Below are positions 38,556 through 47,203 of a stretch of DNA of 64,000 nucleotides, one piece after another. The position numbers were made by a program, and so were the translations under genes. The notes below the pieces were generated by a model. It made no database searches. It saw only the letters and a list, made by a program, of their open reading frames with translations, and was not told where the DNA came from. The stretch is from the NCBI RefSeq assembly GCF_006335145.1, contig NZ_VDMN01000002.1:1-64000 (forward strand). Reading direction: 5' to 3'. This stretch comes from Aliirhizobium smilacinae (GTDB lineage Bacteria; Pseudomonadota; Alphaproteobacteria; Rhizobiales; Rhizobiaceae). Positions within the stretch are counted from its first letter, which is position 1. Every line of letters begins with the position of its first letter.

Positions 38556-39449
38556 ATGGACGGCGTGCTGACCTCCCGTTTTGAGTTCGATGCCATAGGC
38601 ACGTCCTGGGAAATCAACACGCCTGCGCCGCTCGGAGTGAAAATCAGGAATCGTATCCTCGATCTAGTTGAAGGTTTCGACAGCGTCTATTCGAGGTTCC
38701 GCCAGGATTCGATCGTGTCGCGGATCGCGCAGGCTGCCCACGGCGGTACATTCCGCTTTCCCGCCGATGCGGTTTCGATGTTCGATCTCTATGATCGGCT
38801 ACATGCCGCAACAGACGGGGCGGTCGATCCGCTCGTCGGCCGAGACCTTGAGCTTCTTGGCTATGATCGACACTACTCGCTGGTCGCCAGCAAAGACGCT
38901 TTCGTTTCGATAGCAGCTCTCCGTCCGAACTGGCGACGGGATGTTCTAAGAAGCGGCAGGGCCGTTACGACTTTGCAGCCGCTCGGGATCGATCTTGGCG
39001 CGGTGGGCAAAGGCACTCTGGTCGATCGTGTCGCCGAACTTCTGAAGGCGGATGGGTTAGATTCCTTCGTGGTCGATGGCAGTGGAGACATGTGCCATCA
39101 TGGGGAAGTTGTGCTCGATGTCGGTCTCGAACATCCTCTCGATCCGGGTCTAGTTGTCGGGATCACCAAGATCCGGAACGGCTCCATCTGCGCATCGGCC
39201 TCGAACAGGAGAAGCTGGGGCAATAGCCTCCACCATGTCCTCGATGGCCGCACCGGGCGGCCGACAACGGATGTAATCGCCACTTGGGCGGTTGCGGCCG
39301 ACACGGCAACCGCCGACGGGCTGGCGACCGCACTCTTCTTCGGCCCGCCTTCCCGGCTGATGTCCACCTTCGACTTCTCATTTGTCCGCATGTTCGCCGG
39401 CGGACGCGTCGAGGTCTCGGACAATTTCATCGGCGAAGTCTTCACCTGA
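38556..39449 (+). CDS. apbE: ApbE-like FAD:protein FMN transferase
   Basis: The 297-aa protein has ApbE features: an early GTSWEIN strand, YSRFRQDSIVSRI, a GAVDPLVG segment, the ligand-binding IDLGAVGKGTLVDRV motif near 147-160, DGSGDMCHHG, and the HHVLDGRTGRPTTDV loop. ApbE attaches FMN covalently to Ser or Thr of FMN-binding-domain proteins. The next gene, 11 bp on, encodes such a candidate substrate. No signal peptide is evident, although family members usually act outside the cytoplasm. Confidence 0.88.
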   Translation: MDGVLTSRFEFDAIGTSWEINTPAPLGVKIRNRILDLVEGFDSVYSRFRQDSIVSRIAQAAHGGTFRFPADAVSMFDLYDRLHAATDGAVDPLVGRDLELLGYDRHYSLVASKDAFVSIAALRPNWRRDVLRSGRAVTTLQPLGIDLGAVGKGTLVDRVAELLKADGLDSFVVDGSGDMCHHGEVVLDVGLEHPLDPGLVVGITKIRNGSICASASNRRSWGNSLHHVLDGRTGRPTTDVIATWAVAADTATADGLATALFFGPPSRLMSTFDFSFVRMFAGGRVEVSDNFIGEVFT

Positions 39450-39460
39450 AAGGAATACCA

Positions 39461-39868
39461 GTGCGAAACAAGACACGTGGAATTCTCCTTACCACCGCTT
39501 TGACCATGACGCTTGCCGGAACCGCGGAGGCACATAGCGCAAGACCCGCCCGATATGCCGACGGTGTCTACACCGCGACCGGGGAATATGGAGGCCAGCC
39601 TTCGCATATCACCGTGAAGGCGACGCTCAAGGACGGGATTGTGACCGCGGTGGCAGTGACGCCGCATGCCTATGTTCCCCGCTCTCTCGAACTGCAACGC
39701 GCATTCGCGGCCGCCGTCCCGAAGGTCGTGGTGGGCAAGCGGATCGATCAGGTCAGAGTCGGCAAGCTGGCTGGCTCCAGCGGCACGCCGAAGGGTTTCA
39801 ACGATGCCATCCGTCAGATCAGGCAAAAGGCGGCGCTGGGTGAAGCATATGGAACAGAAAGCCGTTAG
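39461..39868 (+). CDS. Exported FMN-binding-domain protein, probable ApbE substrate
   Basis: The 135-aa protein starts at GTG 39461 after AAAGGA; the open frame upstream is a shadow of apbE. A signal peptide (about 1-24, ending AEA) precedes a small FMN_bind domain (YADGVYTATGEYGGQPSHI, then VTVKATLKDG-like strand). Near the end, AGSS (104-107) followed by GTPKGFNDAI aligns with the SGAT-xTS flavinylation motif of NqrC/RnfG-type domains, with Ser107 as the presumed FMN acceptor. Confidence 0.75.
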   Translation: MRNKTRGILLTTALTMTLAGTAEAHSARPARYADGVYTATGEYGGQPSHITVKATLKDGIVTAVAVTPHAYVPRSLELQRAFAAAVPKVVVGKRIDQVRVGKLAGSSGTPKGFNDAIRQIRQKAALGEAYGTESR

Positions 39869-40027
39869 AAAGATAGCAAGCCGTTGACCAGTCTCAGGAC
39901 CGCACTGATGGCCTCGCTGCTACGAGGGTGAGCTACGCATAGCATCGTTACAGGCCAGAATCTCCAAAATAAGACGTTGAAATTGATGCATGTCTCGCTT
40001 TGAAATATGGTTTTCCCAACACTCGTT

Positions 40028-41233
40028 TCAAACACACTCTAGCGCCAGAGCCACACCCTGCCCCACACCCACGCACATGGTGGCAAGCGCGTAGCGGCCT
40101 TTGCAGGCGGCCAGTTGGATCGCGGCCGTGCCAGTGATTCGCGCACCTGACATGCCCAGTGGATGCCCGAGCGCGATCGCACCTCCATTCTGGTTTATGT
40201 GCTCGGCATCCTCGGCAATATCCAGTTCGCGTAGAACAGCAATGCCTTGCGATGCGAAGGCTTCATTGAGCTCTATGATGTCGAAATCTTCCGGGGAGAG
40301 CTTCAGCATCTTGCAGAGTTTTCGCGTGGCCGGTACCGGTCCCATACCCATGATACGCGGCAGCACCCCTGCGGTTGCTCCACCCATGATGCGGGCAATC
40401 GGGGTAAGTCCATATCTATTGACCGCCACCTCCGATGCGATGATCAACGCTGCCGCACCGTCATTGACGCCGGAGGCATTGCCAGCAGTCACCGTGCCCC
40501 CCTCCTTTCGGAAAGGCGTTCCGAGCTTGGCAAGGGCTTCCATTGTCGTCGCACGGGGATGCTCGTCTTCCGAAACGATCACCGCGTCGCCCTTACGCTG
40601 AGAGATGACGACAGGCGTGATCTCTCGGGCGAGCCGTCCGTCTTGCTGCGCCGCAGCCGCCTTCGCCTGGCTGCGGAAAGCAAAGGCATCCTGATCCTCC
40701 CGCGAAACACGGTATTCCTCCGCGACATTCTCGGCGGTTTCCGGCATGGAATCGACACCGAACTGTTTCTTCATTGCGGGATTGATGAAACGCCAGCCGA
40801 TCGTCGTGTCGTGAATTTCTGCATGGCGTGAAAAGCCCGTTTCCGCTTTCGGCATGACGAACGGCGCCCGGCTCATGCTTTCCACGCCGCCGGCGATCAT
40901 AAGGTCGGCTTCGCCTGCCCTGATCGCACGCGCAGCGGTGATGATCGCATCCATGCCGGAACCGCAGAGCCGGTTGATCGTCGTGCCCGGTACAGATGCC
41001 GGCAGGCCTGCAAGCAGCAACCCCATACGCGCGACGTTGCGGTTGTCCTCGCCCGCCTGATTGGCGCAACCGAAGACGACGTCATCGACGGCCTGCCAGT
41101 CGACTGCGGCGTTGCGCTCGATAAGAACCTTGAGCGGGATGGATGCCAGGTCGTCGGTGCGGATGGATGAAAGCGCGCCACCGAAACGGCCAATCGGCGT
41201 GCGGATATAATCGCAGATGAAGGCGTCGGTCAT
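40028..41233 (-). CDS. pcaF: 3-oxoadipyl-CoA thiolase
   Basis: The 401-aa thiolase has active-site Cys90 in NRLCGSGMDAI, the GHPLGMSGAR His motif and the C-terminal Cys motif ATMCVGVGQG. It splits 3-oxoadipyl-CoA into succinyl-CoA and acetyl-CoA, the last step of the protocatechuate branch. Its start overlaps the pcaJ stop by 4 bp in an apparent pcaI-pcaJ-pcaF operon. Confidence 0.93.
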   Translation of the reverse strand: MTDAFICDYIRTPIGRFGGALSSIRTDDLASIPLKVLIERNAAVDWQAVDDVVFGCANQAGEDNRNVARMGLLLAGLPASVPGTTINRLCGSGMDAIITAARAIRAGEADLMIAGGVESMSRAPFVMPKAETGFSRHAEIHDTTIGWRFINPAMKKQFGVDSMPETAENVAEEYRVSREDQDAFAFRSQAKAAAAQQDGRLAREITPVVISQRKGDAVIVSEDEHPRATTMEALAKLGTPFRKEGGTVTAGNASGVNDGAAALIIASEVAVNRYGLTPIARIMGGATAGVLPRIMGMGPVPATRKLCKMLKLSPEDFDIIELNEAFASQGIAVLRELDIAEDAEHINQNGGAIALGHPLGMSGARITGTAAIQLAACKGRYALATMCVGVGQGVALALECV

Positions 41234-41925
41234 GGGGATGCTCCTGTAAGTTCAGGTACGACGAGATCGGCAACGGTCCCTTCGACATGCAACTGCGCGC
41301 CTGTCATGGCCTGCAGTTCGTCAATGCCGATTGCGTTCAGCTTCTCTCTCAGCACGAAACGCCGGTCGACGATGTCGATCACCGCATGGCTGGTGTAGAT
41401 GCGGGTCACGCAGGCCACGCCGGTAAGCGGGAATGTGCAGGTTTCGACCAGTTTCGGCTCGCCATTTTTCGTCATATGCTCGGTAATGACGAAAACCTGT
41501 TTTGCGCCATGCACCAGATCCATGGCGCCGCCGACTGCTGGCACGCCCTTGGAGCCCACCCGCCAATTGGCGAGATCGCCGGCCTGCGATACCTGCAATG
41601 CGCCAAGAATGGCGACATCCAGATGCCCCCCGCGGACCATGGCGAAACTGTCGGCATGGTGGAAGAAGGCGGCACCCGGCTTCAGCGTCACTGCTTTTTT
41701 GCCGGCATTGATGAGATCCCAGTCTTCGTCACCAGGTTTCGGTGCTTCGCCGAAATCGAGAATACCGTTTTCAGTGTGGAAGACCGCTTCGCGGCCGGGC
41801 GGCTGATAGCGGGCGACCATTTCCGGAAACCCGATGCCGAGATTGACATAGGCGCCGTCGGCAATGTCCTGCGCCGCCCGCCAGGCGATCTGGGCGTTGG
41901 AGAGTTTTGTCTCTTCGTTCGTCAT
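41230..41925 (-). CDS. pcaJ: 3-oxoadipate CoA-transferase subunit B
   Basis: The 231-aa protein is the beta subunit of a class I CoA transferase, with catalytic Glu52 in HTENGIL and the preceding NLGIGFPEMV. It moves CoA from succinyl-CoA to 3-oxoadipate together with PcaI, whose stop it overlaps by 4 bp. Context with pcaF and pcaR decides the assignment against acetoacetate transferase. Confidence 0.92.
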   Translation of the reverse strand: MTNEETKLSNAQIAWRAAQDIADGAYVNLGIGFPEMVARYQPPGREAVFHTENGILDFGEAPKPGDEDWDLINAGKKAVTLKPGAAFFHHADSFAMVRGGHLDVAILGALQVSQAGDLANWRVGSKGVPAVGGAMDLVHGAKQVFVITEHMTKNGEPKLVETCTFPLTGVACVTRIYTSHAVIDIVDRRFVLREKLNAIGIDELQAMTGAQLHVEGTVADLVVPELTGASP

Positions 41926-42629
41926 GCGTAGGCCACTCCCGCACGGATCAGGTCTTCTTCCTGTTTGGGATCGGCAACATGGACGACATGATCGACAAAA
42001 ATGCCGGGCGTGACGACATGTTCAGGATCGATCTCTCCGGCAGGGACAATCGTTGCCACTTGCGCGATCGTCTTCGCGGCGGCCATACACATCAGCGGAT
42101 TGAAGTTTCGCGCCGCCTTGTTGTAGGTGAGGTTGCCGTGAGTGTCGCCGACATGCGCCTTGACAATGGCGAAATCCGCCTTCAGCCAACGCTCCTGGAC
42201 GTAATCCCGTCCATCGAATTCGGCGACTGGCTTGCCGTCCGCAAGCTCGGTCCCATAAGCGGTCGGCGTGTAGAAGGCCGGAATGCCGGCCCCTCCAGCC
42301 CTTATGCGCTCGGCAAGTGTACCTTGCGGCACGAGTTCGAGTTCGATCTCGCCTCGGAGATAACGTTCTGTGAAGGCGCGCGGATCGGAGGATTTCGGAA
42401 ACGAGCAGATCATCTTGGCGACCATGCCGGCGTCGATCATTGCGGCGATGCCGATACGGCCGTTGCCAGCATTGTTGTTGATGACGGTGAGATCCCGCGG
42501 CCCCTTGTCGATCAACGCATGAATGAGCTCGATCGGAGCGCCCGATCCGCCGAACCCGCCGATCATCACCGTTGCGCCATCGCCGATTGCAGAGACAGCC
42601 TCAGCAAGGCTGCCGATCGTCTTGTCCAT
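41922..42629 (-). CDS. pcaI: 3-oxoadipate CoA-transferase subunit A
   Basis: The 235-aa alpha subunit has the CoA-transferase glycine motif MIGGFGGSGAP (about 21-31) and the NNNAGNG segment. The start is ATG 42629, directly after GAGGAGGAG; the frame extends to 42698, but that reaches into the divergent promoter region. It is the first gene of pcaIJF. Confidence 0.92.
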   Translation of the reverse strand: MDKTIGSLAEAVSAIGDGATVMIGGFGGSGAPIELIHALIDKGPRDLTVINNNAGNGRIGIAAMIDAGMVAKMICSFPKSSDPRAFTERYLRGEIELELVPQGTLAERIRAGGAGIPAFYTPTAYGTELADGKPVAEFDGRDYVQERWLKADFAIVKAHVGDTHGNLTYNKAARNFNPLMCMAAAKTIAQVATIVPAGEIDPEHVVTPGIFVDHVVHVADPKQEEDLIRAGVAYA

Positions 42630-42709
42630 AAACTCCTCCTCAGGCTCGGACATGACCGGTCCCTTTCGGAACCCATGGCGAATTTGTAACGCCTCCACAC
42701 CTCGACCTC

Positions 42710-42754
42710 AAAGGGTTTGTGCGTTAATAGATATTTGTTGCAATATCGCACGAA
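42710..42754. promoter_or_regulatory. Possible PcaR operator between pcaI and pcaR
   Basis: ATATT (42731-42735) and AATAT (42742-42746) are inverted repeats around a 6-base core, and GTGCG/CGCAC flank them unevenly. The element lies 22 bp before the pcaR start in the divergent region, where an IclR-type regulator would be expected to bind. Confidence 0.35.
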
Positions 42755-42767
42755 ACGGAAGGCACGC

Positions 42768-43529
42768 ATGGCGACAAAGCAAGGCGACATGATGGGCGGG
42801 TTGGCGAAGGGTCTGCGGGTGATTGAGGCGTTCACGTCAGACACGCCGCGGCTCAGCATCGCCGAGGCGGCGGCGATCACCGGGCTTGACCGAGCCACGA
42901 CGCGGCGCTGCCTGCTGACGCTCGCCGAACATGGATACTGCGCTTACGACGGCAAGTTCTTTACCGTTACCCCGCGCGTATTGAGGCTTGGAACCGCTTG
43001 CCTTGCAACGATGCCGCTGCCGCGCATCGTCCAGCCCTGGCTTGACCGTCTGTCGGAGGAGATCGGCCAGAGCACATCGGTTGCCATTCTCGATGGCAGC
43101 GAGATCGTGTATGTGGCGCGGGCGGCCCAGCGGAAGGTCATGTCGATCGCGCTGATGCCGGGCTCGCGGCTGCCAGCCTATTGCACCTCGATGGGCCGCG
43201 TCATGCTGGCGGCGCTGGCCGACAGCGAGGCCCGCACGCATCTGGAGAGTGGTCCGCTCCTACCAAGGACATCTCAGACGCTGACGCAGGTGGACGCCAT
43301 CATGGCCGAACTTGGAGAGATACGAAGCCAAGGATTTGCCGCCGTCGATCAGGAAGTGGAGCAAGGATTGCGCTCGATTGCGGTGCCGGTGAGAAACGCC
43401 CGTGGAATGGTCGTTGCGGCGCTGAATACCGGCCTTGCCGCATCTCTTGCGCCGATGGAAGAAATCATCCGCACCTATCTGCCGCCGCTGCGTAGCGTCA
43501 GCCTGGAATTGCGGACCGTCCTCTCGTGA
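42768..43529 (+). CDS. pcaR: IclR-family regulator of protocatechuate genes
   Basis: The 253-aa protein has an IclR winged helix (GLRVIEAFTSDTPRLSIAEA, then GLDRATTRRCLLTL) and the IclR effector domain (PAYCTSMGRVMLA, GFAAVDQEVEQGLRSIAVPV), matching PcaR/PcaU proteins. The start is ATG 42768; the upstream frame to 42717 runs over the promoter. PcaR proteins activate with 3-oxoadipate as effector, and the divergent pcaIJF operon is the likely target. Confidence 0.9.
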   Translation: MATKQGDMMGGLAKGLRVIEAFTSDTPRLSIAEAAAITGLDRATTRRCLLTLAEHGYCAYDGKFFTVTPRVLRLGTACLATMPLPRIVQPWLDRLSEEIGQSTSVAILDGSEIVYVARAAQRKVMSIALMPGSRLPAYCTSMGRVMLAALADSEARTHLESGPLLPRTSQTLTQVDAIMAELGEIRSQGFAAVDQEVEQGLRSIAVPVRNARGMVVAALNTGLAASLAPMEEIIRTYLPPLRSVSLELRTVLS

Positions 43530-43547
43530 AACAATCGGCACCACTTG

Positions 43548-44477
43548 TCAGGCAACGATGCGGGCACGGGCGCTGGCCGCCTCCCTGATCGTCTGCATCA
43601 GCAGTGACAGGGCAACCGAAGGCAAGGTCTCCGTCCGCATGGTCAGCCCAACCGGCCCACGGGTCTCGGTCGTATCGATCGGCAAGGTCTGCAACCGCCC
43701 GTCCTCGACATCGCGGGTGACGACACCGGCGGATATGATCCAGACCGCGTCGCTCGACAGAACGAACGCCCGCCCAAAAGCATCGGAGACGGTCTCGATC
43801 TGACTTGGAAGGCTCGACACTCCGTTGGCGATGAGAAACTGATCGACGAAAGGCCGGATGATCGACGATTGGGTTGGCATCAGGATCGGAAAGTCACCGA
43901 GTTGCGAAAAGATTGAGCCCGAAGAGACCAGAAGCGGATGCCCCGCGCACACGGCAAAGACGACCTGCTCCGAATACAGATGCTCGAACAGAAAACCTGC
44001 CATCCGGTCGGCACTGGCCAGACGCCCGACGACGAGATCGAGTTCGCCGAATCTGAGCTGCTCCAGCAGAACTGCATTTTCACCGGTTACGATCTTGATA
44101 CGGCTCCAGGTCTTCTCTTTCAGGAACAGGTCGATCGCCGTTGGCATGATATGCGAGGACACCGTCGGAAGCGCGCCGACCCGAAGGAGTGGCGCCTCGC
44201 CGCCCCGTTCGTGAGATACGGAATCAAGCCCCTGGCGAAGCGCAGACATCGCGGCGCCCGCATGTCTGAGAAAAACCTCGCCGTAACGGGTGATCCGGAT
44301 ACCGCGCCCCTCACGCTCGGTCAGCGCTACGCCAAGCACTTCCTCCAGTTCGCGGATCGTCTTGGTCACGGCCGGCTGACTGATGTTGAGCACGCCTGCC
44401 GCCTTCACCACGCTTCGATGACGGGCGACCTCGGTGAATGCCTGAAGGTGGCGAAATTTGACGCGATTTTCGGTCAT
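43548..44477 (-). CDS. pcaQ: LysR-family activator PcaQ
   Basis: The 309-aa regulator opens with MTENRVKFRHLQAFTEVARH and the helix-turn-helix SVVKAAGVLNISQPAVTKTI. I prefer ATG 44477 over 44492 because the earlier start would lie inside the operator. In rhizobia PcaQ activates pcaDCHGB with 4-carboxymuconolactone as effector. Divergence from pcaD and a matching box at 44485-44500 support the name. Confidence 0.93.
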   Translation of the reverse strand: MTENRVKFRHLQAFTEVARHRSVVKAAGVLNISQPAVTKTIRELEEVLGVALTEREGRGIRITRYGEVFLRHAGAAMSALRQGLDSVSHERGGEAPLLRVGALPTVSSHIMPTAIDLFLKEKTWSRIKIVTGENAVLLEQLRFGELDLVVGRLASADRMAGFLFEHLYSEQVVFAVCAGHPLLVSSGSIFSQLGDFPILMPTQSSIIRPFVDQFLIANGVSSLPSQIETVSDAFGRAFVLSSDAVWIISAGVVTRDVEDGRLQTLPIDTTETRGPVGLTMRTETLPSVALSLLMQTIREAASARARIVA

Positions 44478-44484
44478 GTGATCT

Positions 44485-44500
44485 ATAACCAACTGGATAT
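44485..44500 (+). promoter_or_regulatory. PcaQ binding site
   Basis: ATAACC (44485-44490), four bases, then GGATAT (44495-44500). The PcaQ box described for Sinorhizobium meliloti is ATAACC-N4-GGTTAA, so the left half is identical and the right half matches at 4 of 6. It sits about 71 bp before the pcaD start, suitable for activation, and over the pcaQ leader, suitable for autoregulation. Confidence 0.7.
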
Positions 44501-44570
44501 GAGTTTCGGCCGATAACTCATTTTACCTAACCGTTTTAATATACCAAGATAATTTCAGGAGAGATCAATC

Positions 44571-45389
44571 ATGCAATTTGCGCGTATCAACGACGTGGCG
44601 ATCCATTATCAGGTGATCGGCGGGCCGGCCGGCAAGCCGGTAATCGTGTTCATCAATTCGCTGGGCACGGATTTTCGCATCTGGCGCGATGTCATCGTTC
44701 GGCTTGCCGGCGATTTTCCGATTCTCGTCTACGACAAGCGTGGACATGGCCTCTCCGATATCGGAACCACGCCCTATACCATTGAAGATCACTCAAGCGA
44801 TCTTGCCGGCCTGATGGGTATGCTGAACGTGTCGGGCGCCATCGTCTGCGGGCTGTCAGTCGGCGGGCTGATTGCCCAGTCGCTTTGTCATAAAAGGCCC
44901 GATCTGGTGAAAGCACTGATCCTTGCAGACACCGCGAGCAGGATCGGCACAGCCGACATGTGGAATGCCAGGATAACCTCGGTCGAAACGGGCGGTATCG
45001 AGAGCATTCTCGACGCCGTGATGGAACGGTGGTTCACGCCGGCCTTCCGCAGCCCGGAAAACGTTGCATTCCGGGGATATTGCAACATGCTGTTGCGCCA
45101 ACCGGCAGAAGGATATGCAGCGACCTGCGCGGCCATTCGCGACGCCAATTATACTCAGGAAGCAGCACGAATAAGCGTGCCGACGCTCTGCCTCGTTGGC
45201 GACCAGGATGGTTCGACACCGCCGGAACTCGTCAAGGCGACGGCGGAGCGTATTCCCGGCGCACGTTTCGAGATCATTGCCGATGCCGGCCATATCCCCT
45301 GCGTCGAGCAGCCGGAGGCGATGACCGAGGTGATCAAGGTTTTCATCGGCACTGCAATCGACCAGTCGGAAGGACCGCCGCATGGCTGA
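44571..45389 (+). CDS. pcaD: 3-oxoadipate enol-lactonase
   Basis: The 272-aa alpha/beta hydrolase has VIVFINSLGTDFRIW, elbow VCGLSVGGL with Ser96, and a late ADAGHIPCVEQPE His. PcaD hydrolyses 3-oxoadipate enol-lactone to 3-oxoadipate. CAGGAGAGA precedes the ATG. It is the first gene of pcaDCHGB and overlaps pcaC by 8 bp. Confidence 0.93.
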   Translation: MQFARINDVAIHYQVIGGPAGKPVIVFINSLGTDFRIWRDVIVRLAGDFPILVYDKRGHGLSDIGTTPYTIEDHSSDLAGLMGMLNVSGAIVCGLSVGGLIAQSLCHKRPDLVKALILADTASRIGTADMWNARITSVETGGIESILDAVMERWFTPAFRSPENVAFRGYCNMLLRQPAEGYAATCAAIRDANYTQEAARISVPTLCLVGDQDGSTPPELVKATAERIPGARFEIIADAGHIPCVEQPEAMTEVIKVFIGTAIDQSEGPPHG

Positions 45390-45792
45390 CACGGAAACCG
45401 ACAGGCACCGTCTTGGCATGGCGACGCGGCGCGCGGTGCTGGGCGATGCGCATGTCGATCGCGCCGTCGCCAACATGACGGAATTCGACGAACCCTTCCA
45501 ATCGCTGATTACCGAGGCGGCCTGGGGGCATGTCTGGTCGCGCCCGAATTTTACCAAACGGGAGCGCTCGATCGTCACCATCGCGCTGCTCGCCGCGCTC
45601 GGCCAGGACGAAGAGGTCGCCATGCATGTGCGGGCAACTGCCAATACCGGTGCGTCACGGGAGGACGTGCGTGAAGCGCTGCTGCATGTCGCGATCTACG
45701 CCGGCGTGCCGGCTGCAAATCATGCCATCAAAATTGCCAGGCGGGTTTATAACGAGGTGGACGCCGCCCGGACATCGGAGGAGGAGAAGTGA
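45382..45792 (+). CDS. pcaC: 4-carboxymuconolactone decarboxylase
   Basis: The 136-aa protein carries one CMD domain (RPNFTKRERSIVTIALLAAL, then LLHVAIYAGVPAANHA). It decarboxylates 4-carboxymuconolactone to 3-oxoadipate enol-lactone. It is a separate gene, not fused to pcaD as in some other bacteria, and ends 3 bp before pcaH. Confidence 0.93.
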   Translation: MADTETDRHRLGMATRRAVLGDAHVDRAVANMTEFDEPFQSLITEAAWGHVWSRPNFTKRERSIVTIALLAALGQDEEVAMHVRATANTGASREDVREALLHVAIYAGVPAANHAIKIARRVYNEVDAARTSEEEK

Positions 45793-45795
45793 GGC

Positions 45796-46545
45796 ATGTC
45801 GTTCCAATCCAATCAACGCCCGGAGACCGGCGCCTTCTTTGCGCGTGACCGCGGCTGGCATGCGCCGGCACTGACGCCGGAGTACAAGACATCGATACTG
45901 CGTTCACCGCAGCGCCCGCTTCTGTCGCTCGACGGCACGATTTCGGAAATCACCGGCCCGGTCTTTGGCCATTCGATGATCGGCGAACTCGACAATGATC
46001 TGATCCAGAATTACGCCCGGCCCGGCGAAAGCGCGATCGGCGAGCGCATCATCGTGCATGGCCGGGTGCTTGATGAGAGTGCCAGGCCGGTGCGCGGGGC
46101 GCTTCTGGAATTCTGGCAGGCCAATGCCGGTGGTCGTTACCGCCACAAAAAAGAGACCTATCTGGCCGCGATCGACCCCAATTTCGGTGGCTGCGGCCGC
46201 ACGATCACTGACGATGATGGACATTATGCCTTCCGGACAGTGAAACCCGGTCCTTATCCTTGGCCGAACGGGGTCAATGACTGGCGCCCTGCGCATATCC
46301 ATTTTTCCGTCTTCGGACACGGCTTTGCCCAGAGGCTGATAACCCAGATGTATTTCGAGGGCGATCCGATGATCTGGAAATGTCCGATCGTTCAGACCAT
46401 CCCGGATCGTGCCGCGATCGAGCAATTGATCGCGCCGCTCGACTGGGGCCAGACGATCCCGATGGATGCTCGCGCCTTCAAATTCGACATCGTGCTGCGC
46501 GGCCGCCGTTCGACACTGTTTGAAAACCGGCTGGAGGGAAACTGA
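45796..46545 (+). CDS. pcaH: Protocatechuate 3,4-dioxygenase beta subunit
   Basis: The 249-aa subunit has the non-heme Fe(III) ligands in their usual settings: Tyr in AGGRYRHK, Tyr in [10 protein letters not shown], and both His in [11 protein letters not shown]. The N-terminal intradiol cap (about 1-65) is present. With PcaG it cleaves protocatechuate between its two hydroxyls to 3-carboxy-cis,cis-muconate. Its stop shares a base with the pcaG start (TGATG). Confidence 0.95.
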   Translation: MSFQSNQRPETGAFFARDRGWHAPALTPEYKTSILRSPQRPLLSLDGTISEITGPVFGHSMIGELDNDLIQNYARPGESAIGERIIVHGRVLDESARPVRGALLEFWQANAGGRYRHKKETYLAAIDPNFGGCGRTITDDDGHYAFRTVKPGPYPWPNGVNDWRPAHIHFSVFGHGFAQRLITQMYFEGDPMIWKCPIVQTIPDRAAIEQLIAPLDWGQTIPMDARAFKFDIVLRGRRSTLFENRLEGN

Positions 46546-47159
46546 TGGTGCAGGAACCTCACCGGCTGAAGGAAACGCCGTCGCAAACAGCTGGCCCTTA
46601 TGTGCATATCGGTCTGACGCCGAATTTCTGCGACATACATGGCGTCTACGATACCGATCTCGGCACCGCGATGGTCAACGACAAGACACTCGGAGAACGG
46701 ATCACGCTACGCGGCCGCATCTTCGACGGTGCCGATACGGTCCTGCGCGATAGCATGGTGGAAATCTGGCAGGCCGACAGCGCCGGGTTTCATAACAGCC
46801 CCTCGGAGCTGCGCGGCACGGCAGACGCCAATTTCACCGGCTGGGGTCGCTGTCCGACAAGCGGCGAAGACGGGTTTTTCCATTTCGACACGATCAAGCC
46901 CGGCAAAGTGCCCTATAAGGACGGGCGCTGGATGGCGCCGCATATCACGCTCTGGATCGTCGCCCGCGGTATCAATATCGGGCTTCATACCCGCGCCTAT
47001 TTTTCCGACGAAGCCGAGGCCAACGCCGTCGATCCATTGCTGTTGCGCATCGAGCATCGTGCGCGCGTCGAAACGATGATCGCGCAGCGGGATGGCAACA
47101 CCTATTCGATAGACATCCATCTGCAGGGACCGAAGGAAACCGTGTTCCTGGATATCTGA
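46545..47159 (+). CDS. pcaG: Protocatechuate 3,4-dioxygenase alpha subunit
   Basis: The 204-aa alpha subunit shares the intradiol fold (SMVEIWQADSAGF, APHITLWIVARGINIGLHTR) but lacks the Tyr/His iron ligands, as expected for the non-catalytic partner. It shapes the substrate pocket of the PcaHG complex. Confidence 0.94.
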   Translation: MVQEPHRLKETPSQTAGPYVHIGLTPNFCDIHGVYDTDLGTAMVNDKTLGERITLRGRIFDGADTVLRDSMVEIWQADSAGFHNSPSELRGTADANFTGWGRCPTSGEDGFFHFDTIKPGKVPYKDGRWMAPHITLWIVARGINIGLHTRAYFSDEAEANAVDPLLLRIEHRARVETMIAQRDGNTYSIDIHLQGPKETVFLDI

Positions 47160-47203
47160 CGGGACCACTATAGGATCACATCAGTTCGAGACCGGGATAC
47201 CCG

